A stretch of 64,000 bases of DNA, taken from Jacaranda mimosifolia. Its lineage: Eukaryota > Streptophyta > Magnoliopsida > Lamiales > Bignoniaceae. Both the position numbers and the translations under genes were made by a program. The stretch lies in NCBI GenBank assembly GCA_018894105.1, contig CM032118.1, positions 29,988,690 to 30,052,689 of the forward strand, read 5' to 3'. Below, piece after piece: positions 11,727 through 23,089 of this stretch (its first letter is position 1; the number at the start of each line of letters is the position of its first letter). The notes beneath the pieces are model-generated. The model was given only the letters and a program-made list of their open reading frames with translations. It searched no databases and had not been told where the DNA came from.

Positions 11727-13968
11727 TGAAAGTAAGAGTAGTGTTAGGATCCATAAATCAAAACTTCCAAAGCTTGAAAAATAACTAAGCTACTCAAGCA
11801 ACCACGGATCTAGACATGCTATAGATTTGGATTAGGAAGAACAATTACCTCTTGTAGCTCAAAACAAGGAGAAAATCAAGTATCTCTCTCGGATCCAGAA
11901 ACTTTCTGGAATCAGCACAGCAGAAAGGCAGCAACCTTTACCTCGATTAAACTACTCCAAAAATCACCAAATTAAATCTGGAACACCTCCACACATTGAG
12001 GAAGATACTATGAAAAATTGGAGTAGAAAACCTCCTAGATTGCTCCAGAAAAATTCGCCAATCCGGAGTTACTGCAGGTGGATCTCCAAAATATAGCAAG
12101 TTAAATGCATTGCTTTTATTGATATGATTCACACCCCAATCAATCTTCCAATTTTCCCTCACTAGAAGCGGGAGTTAGAGAGGAGAAAATGAGGTAGAGA
12201 AGGCCAATTTTCAGGTTGGGAAGAAGAATGAATGCAAAGCTCAACACATGATCAATGCATGGAAAGAGAGGGTTTTGGAGGGAATGCAGAGAATTTAATC
12301 TTCACCCTTTTAGCAATGTATATTCGAATTTGCTCACCCTCTATATCTATATATAGAGGGTGGAAGGTGTGATGCTAGTTGGCATCAAACCTTCCTCAAG
12401 GTGACCGCCAATGTGGCATGCCAAGTTGGCAAATTCAAATTCAAGTCTTACTTGAATTTCATGTGCATTTCAATTACCTTTGGAATCTAATTCCAAATTA
12501 ATTAAAGTGCTAATTTAATTTTTCCCTCCAAAAAGTATTCTTCCCATTAATTAAATTAAACACTTTAATTTAATTAATTAACCTTTAATTTAACTCTTAA
12601 ATCAAACAAGCTTAACTCATAAGCTAAGCTTAAACTAGTCAACTCAACTCTTTAAGTCAACTTGACCAATTGATGGTCAATATGGCACCAAATAATTAAC
12701 TCCTTAATTATTGGTCTAATTTAACTCTTTAAATTAGTTAATTAATTTAACACTTAAATTAGTTAATTAATTTAACACTTAAATTAATCAAACCAAAATT
12801 GATCGTTAAATTGGATCTTTGAAAATCAGTCACCAAAGGGTGAGCTTTTCCTAACATTTAGAAAATTGCTCTACTAATTTTGGAAGCTAATTGATTTTTG
12901 TGTGTGACCTAATAGATTCTACCATTCATTTGACATGGGCTCACAACTCTTTGTGACTTTTGAATATCTTATATTCATTTTAGTTTAAAACTCCTTTTAA
13001 ACTAATCGACTCAATTCAATTAATCTCATTAATCGAAGAGTACCTAATCTCCATGGTCGATATCCAACCTCAAGCCCATGGAGCCCAACTAATTGGTTGA
13101 AATGAATATTCTGGGAAACCATCATAGCCCTACGCGTACCATGCAAATACGGTCCTTCAATTTCCTATCTCCTGAAAGAGGCCTAGAGCAAGATATTTGC
13201 TGGCTCCCTAATAGCCTCAATACTATATCTCTATTCTTAATGTTCGATTCTCTTGTGTGACCTCATCTTTGGAAAATTCCTTTTCTAAATTGTCACACCA
13301 CCTTGCTCAAAGATTTCTTGGAATTGACCATTATAGAATACATAGGAAATGCACTCGCCCTTCGCAAAAGCGAGGAGTCGGATTCCATCTTGAATCTCAC
13401 AAACCTCTATGCCAAGTATCTCATACCTAACCTCAACCTGAAAGACCCGCTAAGTGGTCAAGAAAGAGTCAAAGCATGAGGACTAGACACAAAATTACCA
13501 TGGATCCTCAGGTTAGATGACTAATAATATGCACTAGCGTGAGCAGGAGAAGTAACCACTACCGACTTGCTACTACGGCTACCTAGTGGATTCTCCTGTG
13601 GGCCTTTAGTGCCTCATTCTCTAACATGCACATATATCTTATATGGTTGCTCATGGAATGGAGCAATATCCAACTCTTGTATTTATGCATCGTTAGTGCA
13701 AGTTTATTTGGATCTTAGATGCCCTGTCTCATATGATCCTATAACTGGAAAAATTTAAGATCACGACCATGTGAGACTTATTCCATGGTCATCGAACCAA
13801 GTCCCATAGTCATAAGTGATCTAGGGGCTTCATTCAAATGTAAGTGAAGTAATAACGAGCATAAGATGAAGATGACCATATAAAGAATATCATTTAATCA
13901 AGATTATTTTACAAGGACATAACTTATACAAGGCTAATCTAATTAGCTTGCCGAGCACTATTCCAACA
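11727..13968 (-). repeat. Copia 3' LTR
   Basis: The boundary at 13968 is set by the adjoining polypurine tract and the TGTTGG start on the minus strand. The boundary at 11727 is set by homology with the solo LTR (shared ...CCTAAyr, CTACTCT, CTTTCA). A TATA-like CTATATATAG lies at about 12350 on the minus strand. A roughly 30-bp unit (AAATTAGTTAATTAATTTAA) is tandemly doubled at about 12735-12790. Open frames in it are not genes. Confidence 0.85.
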
Positions 13969-13984
13969 ATCTCCACTTGCCTTA
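13969..13984 (-). promoter_or_regulatory. Copia polypurine tract
   Basis: On the minus strand, AAGGCAAGTGGAGAT directly precedes the LTR start TGTTGG. This matches the GTGGGAGATTGTTGG-type junction typical of plant copia elements, the primer site for plus-strand DNA synthesis. Confidence 0.75.
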
Positions 13985-16900
13985 AAGCCAATGCCCTATG
14001 GCCTTGAGACCCATCTTCTCAAGATGTTCATCAAAGACCTTTTGCGTTAAGGGTTTTGTTAGCGAATCTGCTATATTCTCTTATGAGGCAACTCTCTCTA
14101 CTCAAATGTTGCCTCTATTAATGATCTCCCAGATCAAATGATATCGTCTCGAAATATGCTTAGATTTCTAGTGAGATCTTGGCTCTTTGGCTTGCGCCAT
14201 GCCCTGGTGTTGTCATAATAGACAACCATTGGCTCAGCAATGCTAGGCACTACATTCAACTGTTGAATGAAGTTTTTCATCCAAACACCTTCCTTTGCAG
14301 CTTTTGAAGTCGCGATGTATTCTGCTTCAGTAGTGGAATCAGTCATGGTGTGTCTTGTTTGGAACTCTTCCGACTCACCGCACCGCTATTAAGGCAAATA
14401 TAAATCCAGAAGTAGATTTGAGGTCATCTACATCGGATTAGAAACTTGAATCCGAAAAACCTTCTAGTTTCAATTCTCCATTGTTGTATACCAAAAACAA
14501 GTCATTAGTCCTTCTCAAGTACTTAAGAATTGCTTTCACGGCTATCTAGTGACTCTTATCGAGATTGGATTAGAACCTACTCGTAACACTTAGCGAGTAT
14601 GCCACATTCGGTCTAGTACATTGAACTGCATACATTATGCTACCAATAGTGGAGGCAAAAGGTATGTGGGACATTCTTCGTTTCTCTTCCTATTTCTTGG
14701 GGGCCATAGACTTAGAGAGACTAATGCCATGTCCCATGGGAAGAAATCCCTTCTTAGATTCTTTCATACTAAACCTCTTTAGTATCTTGTCAATGTACGG
14801 GGTTTGGGATAGCCCCAACATCCCCTTAGATCTATCTCTATAGATATGCGTTCCTAATATGTAGGATGCTTCTCCTAAATCTTTCATGGAGAATTGTGTA
14901 GATAACCATAATTTAGTACACTCTAACATTCCTACCTCATTGCTAATGAGAAGGATGTCGTCGACATAAAGCACAATAAACTGTATACTACTCCTATTGG
15001 CCTTTTTGTACATGCATAGTTCATACATGTTTTTGACAAAGCCAAATGATTTGACCGTTTTGTCAAAACATATGTTTCAACTTTAGGATGCTTGTTTGAG
15101 TCCATAAATAGATCTCTGGAGTTTGCAAACCTTTTGCTCACTTTCCTTGGATGTAAAACCTTGTGGTTGCTCCATATAAATTTCTTCTTCAATATCTCTA
15201 TTGAGGAAATCGATTTTCACATCTATTTGCCATATCTCATAGTCATAATATACGGCTATGGCAAAAAGAATTCGAATGGACTTTAGCATAGCGATCGGTG
15301 AAAAGGTTTCCTCAAAATCAATACTGGGTCTTTAAGTGTAACCCTTTGCCACCAATCGTGCCTTAAAAGTTATCACTTCTTCATCTACTCCAAGCTTTCG
15401 CCTATAGATCCTCTTGCAATCTATGGGAACTATTTTCTTTGGTGGATCTACCAAAGTCTATACTTTGTTTGAGTATATGGAGTCCATTTCGGATCTCATG
15501 GCTTCAAGCCAACATCCCGAATCTATGTCCAACATAGCTTCCTCATAGGTCTTTAGATCACTATCCGATTGGCCAGTTTCATGAAGGAATTCGAACCTTT
15601 TGGGTTGCTTCTTGATTCGGTCCAACCTACGTAGAGACTGTGTACAAGGCTCTCATTACTCGTTTGTTTCCACCACTTGTGGGATTTCTTGATCATCTAG
15701 ACCTCATTAAGTTCAACGATAATGCCATTTCTATCTAATATAAATTCATTTTCCAAAAAGTGGGCATTCCTTGAAATAAAAACCTGTTGTTCCAAGGGAT
15801 CATAGAAATAATAACCCGTAGACTCTCTAGGGTATCCCACAAACTTGCATAAGGTAGATCTACTATCCAACTTATCTCCCACTCTCCGTCTCACGTAAGC
15901 GAGAGATCCCCAAACCTTTAGATATTGGTAAGAGGGTGCTTTGCAAACTACATCCCATGCGGTGTCTTTGGAACCGACTTAAAGGGTACTATGTTTAGTA
16001 ACCTCGTTGTTGTTTGTAAGACATATCCCTAAAAGGATATGGGCACATCGAAAAAGCTCATCATGGAACATACCATGTCCAATAAGGTACAATTTCTCCT
16101 TTCGGCTACTCCATTGTGTTGGGGTGTGCCAGGTGGAGTCCATTGAGAGAGAATCCTATTTTCCTTTAGATAATCCAAGAATTCGGTGCTTAAGTATTTT
16201 CCCCCTCGATCCGATTGAAGAGCTTTAATATTTAGCTCCAATTGCTTTTCCACTTCACTCCTATACTCTTTGAACTTTTCAAATGCTTCGGACTTGTTCT
16301 TCATAAAAAACATGTGTACAAACTGACTATAGTCATCGGTGAAGGTGATAAAGTAGGAATAGCCTCCTCTCCCACTAACTCTTAGTAGTCCACAAATATC
16401 CGTATGAATCAAATCTAAGAGATTTGTGGACTGCTCCGTTTGTCCTATAAAGGGAACCTTGGTCATTTTTCCTTTGAAACAAGATTCACAAGTCGGAAGG
16501 TTCTCAATGCCACTAACATTTAGTGTTTTGAGAGCTTCCAACTTACTCATCCTATTCTTAGAGATATGGCCAAGTCTTGCATGCCACAAAATGGCATCTT
16601 CTTGGTTATCTAACTTTCTCTTACTTGATTGAATGTGCATTAGTGAATTTTGAGAATCAATTATGTACACTCTATTTATTAATGTACCTTGAGCAATCAA
16701 AGAACCATTTTTTAATGCATTCAACTTCCCATTCGATATAGAAAAATCAAATCCGTAATTATCTAGAACAAGAATTGAAATAATGTTCTTAATAAGATGG
16801 GGTACATAATAAATGGGATCAAGTACAATGCAAGCATTCCCCAAGTCCAACTTGATAACGCTTTGGAAAGTAGCTGCAACTCTTGCTCCATTTCCTAACT

Positions 16901-17854
16901 GGAGGATCATATCCCCTTCACGAAGGCTCTTTCTTCTTTCCATCCCTTGTAACGAGTTACAAAGGTGAGAACCACATATGGTATCAAATACCCATAAGAA
17001 AGAATTAGTCATCATGTGCACTTTAATAATGTACATTCCTTTCTCAAGGGTTCCAAGGTAAGCTTTGCAATTTCTTTTCCAATGCCCCTTTTCGCCACAG
17101 TGGAAACAACTAGCTTAGGTTCTAACCTTCTTCTTAACCCTCCTGGAACTCTTCTCGAGTTGCTTCCCTTTCGAGGAAGAACTTTTCTTCCTCTTACCTC
17201 CATTTCTATGACCCCTAGGGCTCTTCCAATTGGAGGAGGATGCAAGCACAAGGGGCTTCTTCTTTCTCATAGTTGCCTCTGCTGTCACAAGCATATTGAT
17301 CAATTCGTTAATCGTAACATCTTGCTTGGACATATTGAAGTTCATAATGAATTGATCATATGATGGTGGTAATGACTATAGGATCAAATCCACATAAGGC
17401 CGTTGTCCATGACCATATCTAACTGTCCAAGCTTCTCGATGAGTCCTATCATCTTGAGGCTGTGATCATGGACATTGGACCCTTCACTCATTCTTGCCTA
17501 AAGGGCTCCTTGACAAAGCGAACCTTTTGTGTCTACTTTGCACACCATACAACTCTTGCAAGTGTACATAGATCTCTCGAGCATATTTCATGTGCTCATG
17601 AGTCTTTTGGAGCTCGTTGGACATGGATGCCATCATGACACACCTCACTTGTAGATCATCATATACAAATTTGTGAATATTTCACGTTGTGTATTGGTGG
17701 CTTCATCACCAAGTGCATCCACAAGACTTTGATCAAAGACGTAAGTTCACTTTTTAGAGTCAAGAATGATTTTAAGGTTTCTTAACCAATCTTGGAAGTT
17801 AGGCCCGGTAAGTTTATTGGTTTCCAAAATTGATGCAAGTGGATTCTTAGCCAT
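13985..17854 (-). pseudogene. Ty1/copia gag-pol polyprotein, disrupted
   Basis: The start is ATG at 17854 (MAKNPLASILETNKLTGPNF), the usual copia gag opening. A CCHC zinc knuckle CFHCGEKGHWKRNC lies at 17067-17108, with an in-frame TAA just upstream. The longest open block, 16029-17036, holds the GAG-pre-integrase motif (LWHARLGHISKNRM) and the integrase core with its D, D, E in HTDIC, QSDRGGKY and NGVAERRN. Reverse transcriptase fragments follow (15083-15289, ending GLKQAS; 14690-15028 with LYVDDILL, catalytic YVDD at 14957-14968). RNase H comes last (TDSTTEAEYIATSKAAKEGVW, 14134-14346), and C-terminal residues (KVFDEHLEKMGLKAIG) run to about 13990. Several frameshifts and stops separate these blocks, so no functional polyprotein can be made. 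Confidence 0.9.
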
Positions 17855-19682
17855 TTTGATTGAAGATTACAAAAATCTACAAGAGGCGAAAAAAGAGTAT
17901 AAGCATGTGATTGAGTTTGATATTAAAAACATGTTTACGGTCTTTCAAGCATGTTTTCCTCCCACTATTTTATCAAATTCTTCATCCCCAATAAGAATTT
18001 GAAAAATCATATTTCCTAGTGAGAATCAAGATCCTAAGGACTTGTAAGTGGACCTTCACTTTGAGTGCCATCCACAAACAATCAAAAGGTAATCAACGCT
18101 TGCTAATTGCATTATATGTAACTCTTGATATATTTTGCCTCACTTTTTCATGTAGATACCCCGCTTCGAGTGCATCTACATTACTAAGTGTTAAGTCGTA
18201 CCTACCAATCAAACTTTAATTCGAGACAGCTCCATGTCATCCCTTGCTTCGAGTGCCAATACATGGAGGTTCTCAAATCAAACGTGCATCATATGCTAAG
18301 TATACACTCACAGCTTTTCTCCTAAGTGTGACCCTTGCTTTGAGTGCCATCACACAAATTTAGTAGCATCATCATGGCACATGCTATTGGTAAAAGGCTT
18401 GGATTAATTAAAGCTCTTTTAATTTATATCATTTTGACTTAATATTTGAAAAGCACTTAGATATTCAAAGTGGAGGGTTTTTACTTGCAAAGATCTCATC
18501 ATTTTATCTTTTTATTTGGGTTTTTCTATATCCTAAACATGCATCTCATACATCAATAGGATATGGAAATAATAAATAAGTAAATGCGCCTAGCATGCTC
18601 CTATGGTGGGATGACCATGAGCCTAGCCTAGTGGTGCACTTAGAGCCATAGGTGCACCACCTAGTTGATTTTAGGTGGGTTGATTAAATCAAAATATTAC
18701 ATAAGTGTATCCCATACATACATAGGTATTCAAAAGTCTCCATGCCTCCAATGGACTCCTTTGCTCCATACAACAATTACATGAATAGGAAATTCTCACT
18801 CCTAGTGATTCTACTCTCATAACATTTAGAAGGTAGAAATGAAGAGGCATGCAAACCTCAATTTAATACAACCCATTTCAACAACTTGAAACAAATGAAA
18901 TCAATATTAAAGGCTCATGATCATCTCCATTCATACATCATCCATTCAAAAATTAAATAAACAATAAATAAATTTAGAATTAATAATTAATTCAAACAAT
19001 TAAATGCTTATCTTATAAACAAATAATTGAATAAGCATAACATTTATGCCATAAATTGGAGATTAAATTTAACTAGATTTTAAAAGCAATCAAAAATGTC
19101 AAACATAATTTTGAGGACTTGCACAACACTTGTGCATCTATAACACACGATTTAATTAATGCCATTTCTAGCCACTCAAGGAACAAAAAATAAGTTCAAA
19201 ACTTGCCCAATCCCAAACTGGGGGCGCTGGCCAAGCTTGGCGTACGGCTGGGCAGTAGCTCTCGGCGACTGCATGGCCAGCTTGCACCATTGCTGCTGGC
19301 TGCCCCTATTTTGGGGTCAAAGGCTAGTCAAGCTTATTTTTAGCTCTACTTTTGTGCACCAAAAATTGTAGAACACTTTCTAGACATTAAATCACACATT
19401 ATGGACCAATTTTCAGATCTAAAACTCCTTTTAAAACTAAAAATAAAAGTGCTCAATCATGCTTCAAAAATTCAAGTTTAAGTGAGAACCAAATTCTCCA
19501 AAAACCTCCAATCAAATTCCAATCTCATTGGATCAAAAAATGACCAAAATACTTTTGATCAAAAACAACATGTTATATCATCATATAATATCGATTAATG
19601 CCAAATCAACATTCAACATTAATAACTATGAATTGAAACATGCTAGAATGATCAACATGTAAATCACATAAAAGCACGCTTT
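17855..19682 (-). other. Copia untranslated leader region
   Basis: This 1.8-kb non-coding stretch lies between the 5' LTR and the gag start. It contains four spaced copies of a CTTYGAGTGCC-like phrase (about 18060, 18165, 18245, 18337), 80-105 bases apart. No match to the usual initiator-Met primer-binding site was found at the LTR edge. An open frame at 19159-19371 on the plus strand has no recognisable similarity. Confidence 0.5.
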
Positions 19683-21758
19683 CAATTACCTCTTGTAGCT
19701 CAAAATAAGGAGAAAATCAAGTATCTCTCTCGGATTCATAAATTTTCTGGAATCGGCACAGTGGAAATGTGGCAACCTTTGCCTTGGTAAAACTACTCCA
19801 AAAATCACCAAATTAAGTTTGGAATACCTGCACACACTGAGGAAGCTACTGTGAAAAATTTGAGTAGAAAATTCTTTTGGATCGCTCCAGAAAAATTCAC
19901 CAATCTGGAGCTACTGCAGGTGGATCTCCAAAATATAGCAAGTCAAATGCCTTGCCTCTATTGATATGATCCACACCCCAATCAATCTTCCAATTTCCCT
20001 CAGTAGAATCCGAATTTAGAGAGGAGAAAATGAGGTAGAGGAGTCCGGTTATCATGTTGTAAAGAAGAAGGAATGCAAAGCTCAACATATGATGCAATGC
20101 ATGGAGAGAAAGAGAGTTTTGGAGGGAATGCAAAGAATCTAATCTTCACACTTTCAACAATGTATATTCAAATTTGCTCACCCTCTATATCTGTGGAAGG
20201 TGTGATGCTAGTTGGCATCACTCTTTCCTCAAGGTGACCGCCCATGTGGCATGCCAAGTTGGCAAATTCAAATTCTAGTCTTACTTGAATTTCATGTTCA
20301 TTTCAATTATATTTGAAATCTAATTTCAAATTAATTAAGATGCTAATTTAAATGAACATTTCATTTAAATTTTTCCTCCAAAAAGTATTCTTCCCATTAA
20401 TTAAATCACACACTTTAATTTAATTAATTAACCTTTGATTTAACTCTTAAATCAAACAAGTTTTACTCTTAAGCTTAAAGTAGTCAACTCAACTCTTTAA
20501 GTTAACTTGACCAATTGATGGTCAATATGGCACTAAATAATTAACTTCTTAATTATTGATCTAATTTAACTATTTAAATTAGTTGATTAATTTGATACTT
20601 AAATTAATCAAACCAAAATTGACCGTTAAATTGGATCTTTGAAAATTGGTCACCAAAGGGTGAGTTTTTCTAACATTTAGAAAATTGCTCTACCAATTTT
20701 GGAAGCTAATTAGTTTTGTGTGTGATCCAACATGTTCTACTAGTCATTGGACATGGGCTCACAACTCTTTGTGACTTTTGAATATCTTGTATTCATTTTA
20801 GTTTAAAACTCCTTTTAAACTAATCTACTCAATCTCCATGGTCGATGTCCAACCTCAAGCCCATAGATCCCAGCTAATTGGCCAAAATGAATATTCTGGA
20901 GAACCATCATAGCTTTACGCGTACCATGCAAACACGATCCTTCCGTCTCCTATCTCTCGAAAGAGGCCTTGGGAAAGATATTTGCTAGCTCTCTAATAGC
21001 CTCGATACTATGTCTCTATTCTTAATGCTCGATTCCCTTGTGTTACCTCATCCTTGAAAAATTCCTTTTCCAAATTGTCACACCATCTTGTGCAAGAATT
21101 TCTTAGAATCGACCATTATAGAATACATAGGAGATGCACTCGCCCTTCACAAAAGTAAAGAGTCAGATTTCATCTTGGATCTCACAAACCTCCATGCCAA
21201 ATAGCTCATACCCATCCTCAACCTGAAAGACCTGCTAACTGGTCAAGGAAGAGCCAAAGCATGAGGACCAGACATAAGGTTACCATGAATCCTCGGGTTA
21301 GAGGACTAATAATATGCACTAGCGTGAGCGAGATAAGTAACCACTATCGACTTGCCACTATGGCTATCTAATGGATTCTCCGGTGGGCTTTTAGTGCATT
21401 GTTCTCTAACAAGCCCCCACTAACATGCATTCATATCTCATATGGTTGCTCATGGAACGAAGCAATATCCAACTCTTAGATTTATGCATCATTAGTGAAA
21501 GTTTATCCGGATCTTATATGCCCTGTCTCATAAGATTCTATGACTTGAAAGATTTAAGATCACGACCGTGTGAGACTTATCCCATGGTCATCGAACCAAG
21601 TCCCGTAGTCGTAAGTGACCTAGGTGCTTCATCCAAATACAAGTGAAGTGATAAAGAGCATAAGATGAAGATGACCATATAAAGAATATCATTCAATCAA
21701 GATTATTTTACAAGGAAATAACTTATACAAGACCAATCTAATTGGCTTGCTAGGCACA
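19683..21758 (-). repeat. Copia 5' LTR, truncated at both ends
   Basis: It aligns with 11843-13957 of the 3' LTR, starting AATTACCTCTTGTAGCTC and ending GGCTTGCTAGGCAC on the plus strand. It lacks the roughly 115 bases holding ...GGATCC...CTTTCA and the terminal TGTTRGAATAG. It also lacks part of the TATATATAG tract (CTATATCTGTGGAAGG at about 20185). Confidence 0.85.
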
Positions 21759-21897
21759 CCCCTTTTCATATCTCATTAATTATTTCTCATCCCGACATAC
21801 AAAGTATATGAGATACAATCCTTAATTCACATTTCAATACTGGAATTAATACGTTAGCTTTCTTGGAAAATTCTACATAAAACTTAGCAAATGTAGT
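21759..21897. other. Short spacer between copia and Tat element A
   Basis: This is 139 bases of AT-rich sequence with no recognised feature; it is probably pre-existing host DNA. Confidence 0.4.
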
Positions 21898-22699
21898 TGA
21901 TGAGGGTAAAAATTGTATGTAACTGGATTGGGATAGAATCTCGGTGGATCTACCTTTATGGTCGAGTAAATGAGCTCCACAGATACCTGGGCTAAGTCCT
22001 ACAACCACGAACAAACATCAGGCTAGCCGAGGTGCCCTCATCTATGGTACTTTGACGCTCAAGTCAGTATTTCAGCCAGATAAGATGAACAACAGAGTGA
22101 GGGCTTTGTAGTATAGAATGACTTACCTTCAGAAAGGCTGGAAAGGGGTCATTTATAGCCTTCCCTAGGTGAGGGATTTGTCTGAGATGCCCTTAGCATG
22201 CAGAAAGGGCTTTGTCCTTGCATGAGGGGCTTTAGGTCATCTCTCACTCCTGTACTATTCCATGTAGCTTCATCTCCAGCTTTCATGGATATGATAGTAC
22301 ATTTGAGGCGCACTCCTTGCCTGGCGCGGCAGTATAGGCGGTACTAGGGTGGCATGAGCCATTAATGTGGAGGCATGCCACCAATTAGGGTATTTAATGC
22401 AGCAGAGAAGAGATCTTACAGTGAGTTGACTTCGCTAGTCGACATACAGATCGACCTTAGGGAGAGGTTGACGATCGGTGGAAGCGGTGATTGAACACTC
22501 TGGTCAAACGAGTCAAGTGTCTATGCTAGGCTCACGGCCTGGTTGAGTGACATAAGTGTTGCTTAGTATGCCAACGAAAAGAGGTATGAGAGATTGATCA
22601 AGGTCAACAACGTAACTGGGCTCTGGGGTGAGATGGGCCTGATGATGTACTCTTAGGTCGATAGTCATTAGGCTAGGCCTATTGGGTCATCCCGTATCA
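21898..22699 (-). repeat. Element A 3' LTR
   Basis: The 802-bp copy is collinear with 31966-32772. Plus-strand edges are TGATGAGGGTAAA and GGTCATCCCGTATCA. A TATA-like box (TATAAATG on the minus strand) lies at about 22151-22158. The open frame at 21787-22014 is LTR sequence, not a gene. Confidence 0.9.
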
Positions 22700-22717
22700 T
22701 GAGTCCCCTCCACTTTC
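22700..22717 (-). promoter_or_regulatory. Element A polypurine tract
   Basis: GAAAGTGGAGGGGACTCA on the minus strand abuts the 3' LTR start TGATA. Elements B and C have near-identical tracts at the same place. Confidence 0.8.
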
Positions 22718-22913
22718 AAATTTTGAACGAGGTGGTCAATGAGAAAAAATTGGGGAGTAGTTTAGTATGAAGATACGAGGACCAGTCGATGAGGGTTTTA
22801 AAAGTCGACCTGGGTTTAGCGCATTTAATGCACATATTACATCAGCTATGCAGAGCATAAGATGGCGGTTATGCCATTATTACAGACGCTTGGGGTTCCC
22901 GTGCTTAGATGCC

Positions 22914-22921
22914 TATAAATA
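22914..22921 (+). promoter_or_regulatory. TATA box of the element A antisense ORF
   Basis: TATAAATA on the plus strand, followed by GGCACGG, lies 169 bases before the ORF start at 23090. The same octamer stands upstream of the corresponding ORF in elements B and C, in otherwise diverged sequence, which supports a real promoter element. Confidence 0.65.
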
Positions 22922-23089
22922 GGCACGGTTAAAGTCTTCATTTTTACTTTTACTGCTCTACATCTGGTTTAATTCTTAGCCAAGTACTTTTTCTGCAATT
23001 GTTTTGTGCCCTAGACTTTGTCAAAACCGTGTAAGTCTTTCCTCAATTTTATTCGAGTACCTCATTTGTTTAAGAAATGCAGCGCTTAT

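Larger units (their letters stand above)
11727..21758 (-). mobile_element. Ty1/copia LTR retrotransposon, damaged
   Basis: Two direct copies of a roughly 2.2-kb LTR (11727-13968 and 19683-21758) flank a minus-strand Ty1/copia polyprotein (13985-17854) in the order gag, integrase, reverse transcriptase, RNase H. The 3' LTR has intact ends, on the minus strand TGTTGGAATAG...CTTTCA, and is preceded by a copia-style polypurine tract. The 5' LTR is shorter: it lacks about 115 bases at its inner end and about 11 bases at its outer end. No primer-binding site is visible beside it. The two LTRs differ at many positions, so the insertion is old. No target duplication can be scored because the outer 5' end is lost. 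A further copy of the same LTR stands alone at 52389-54546. Confidence 0.88.
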
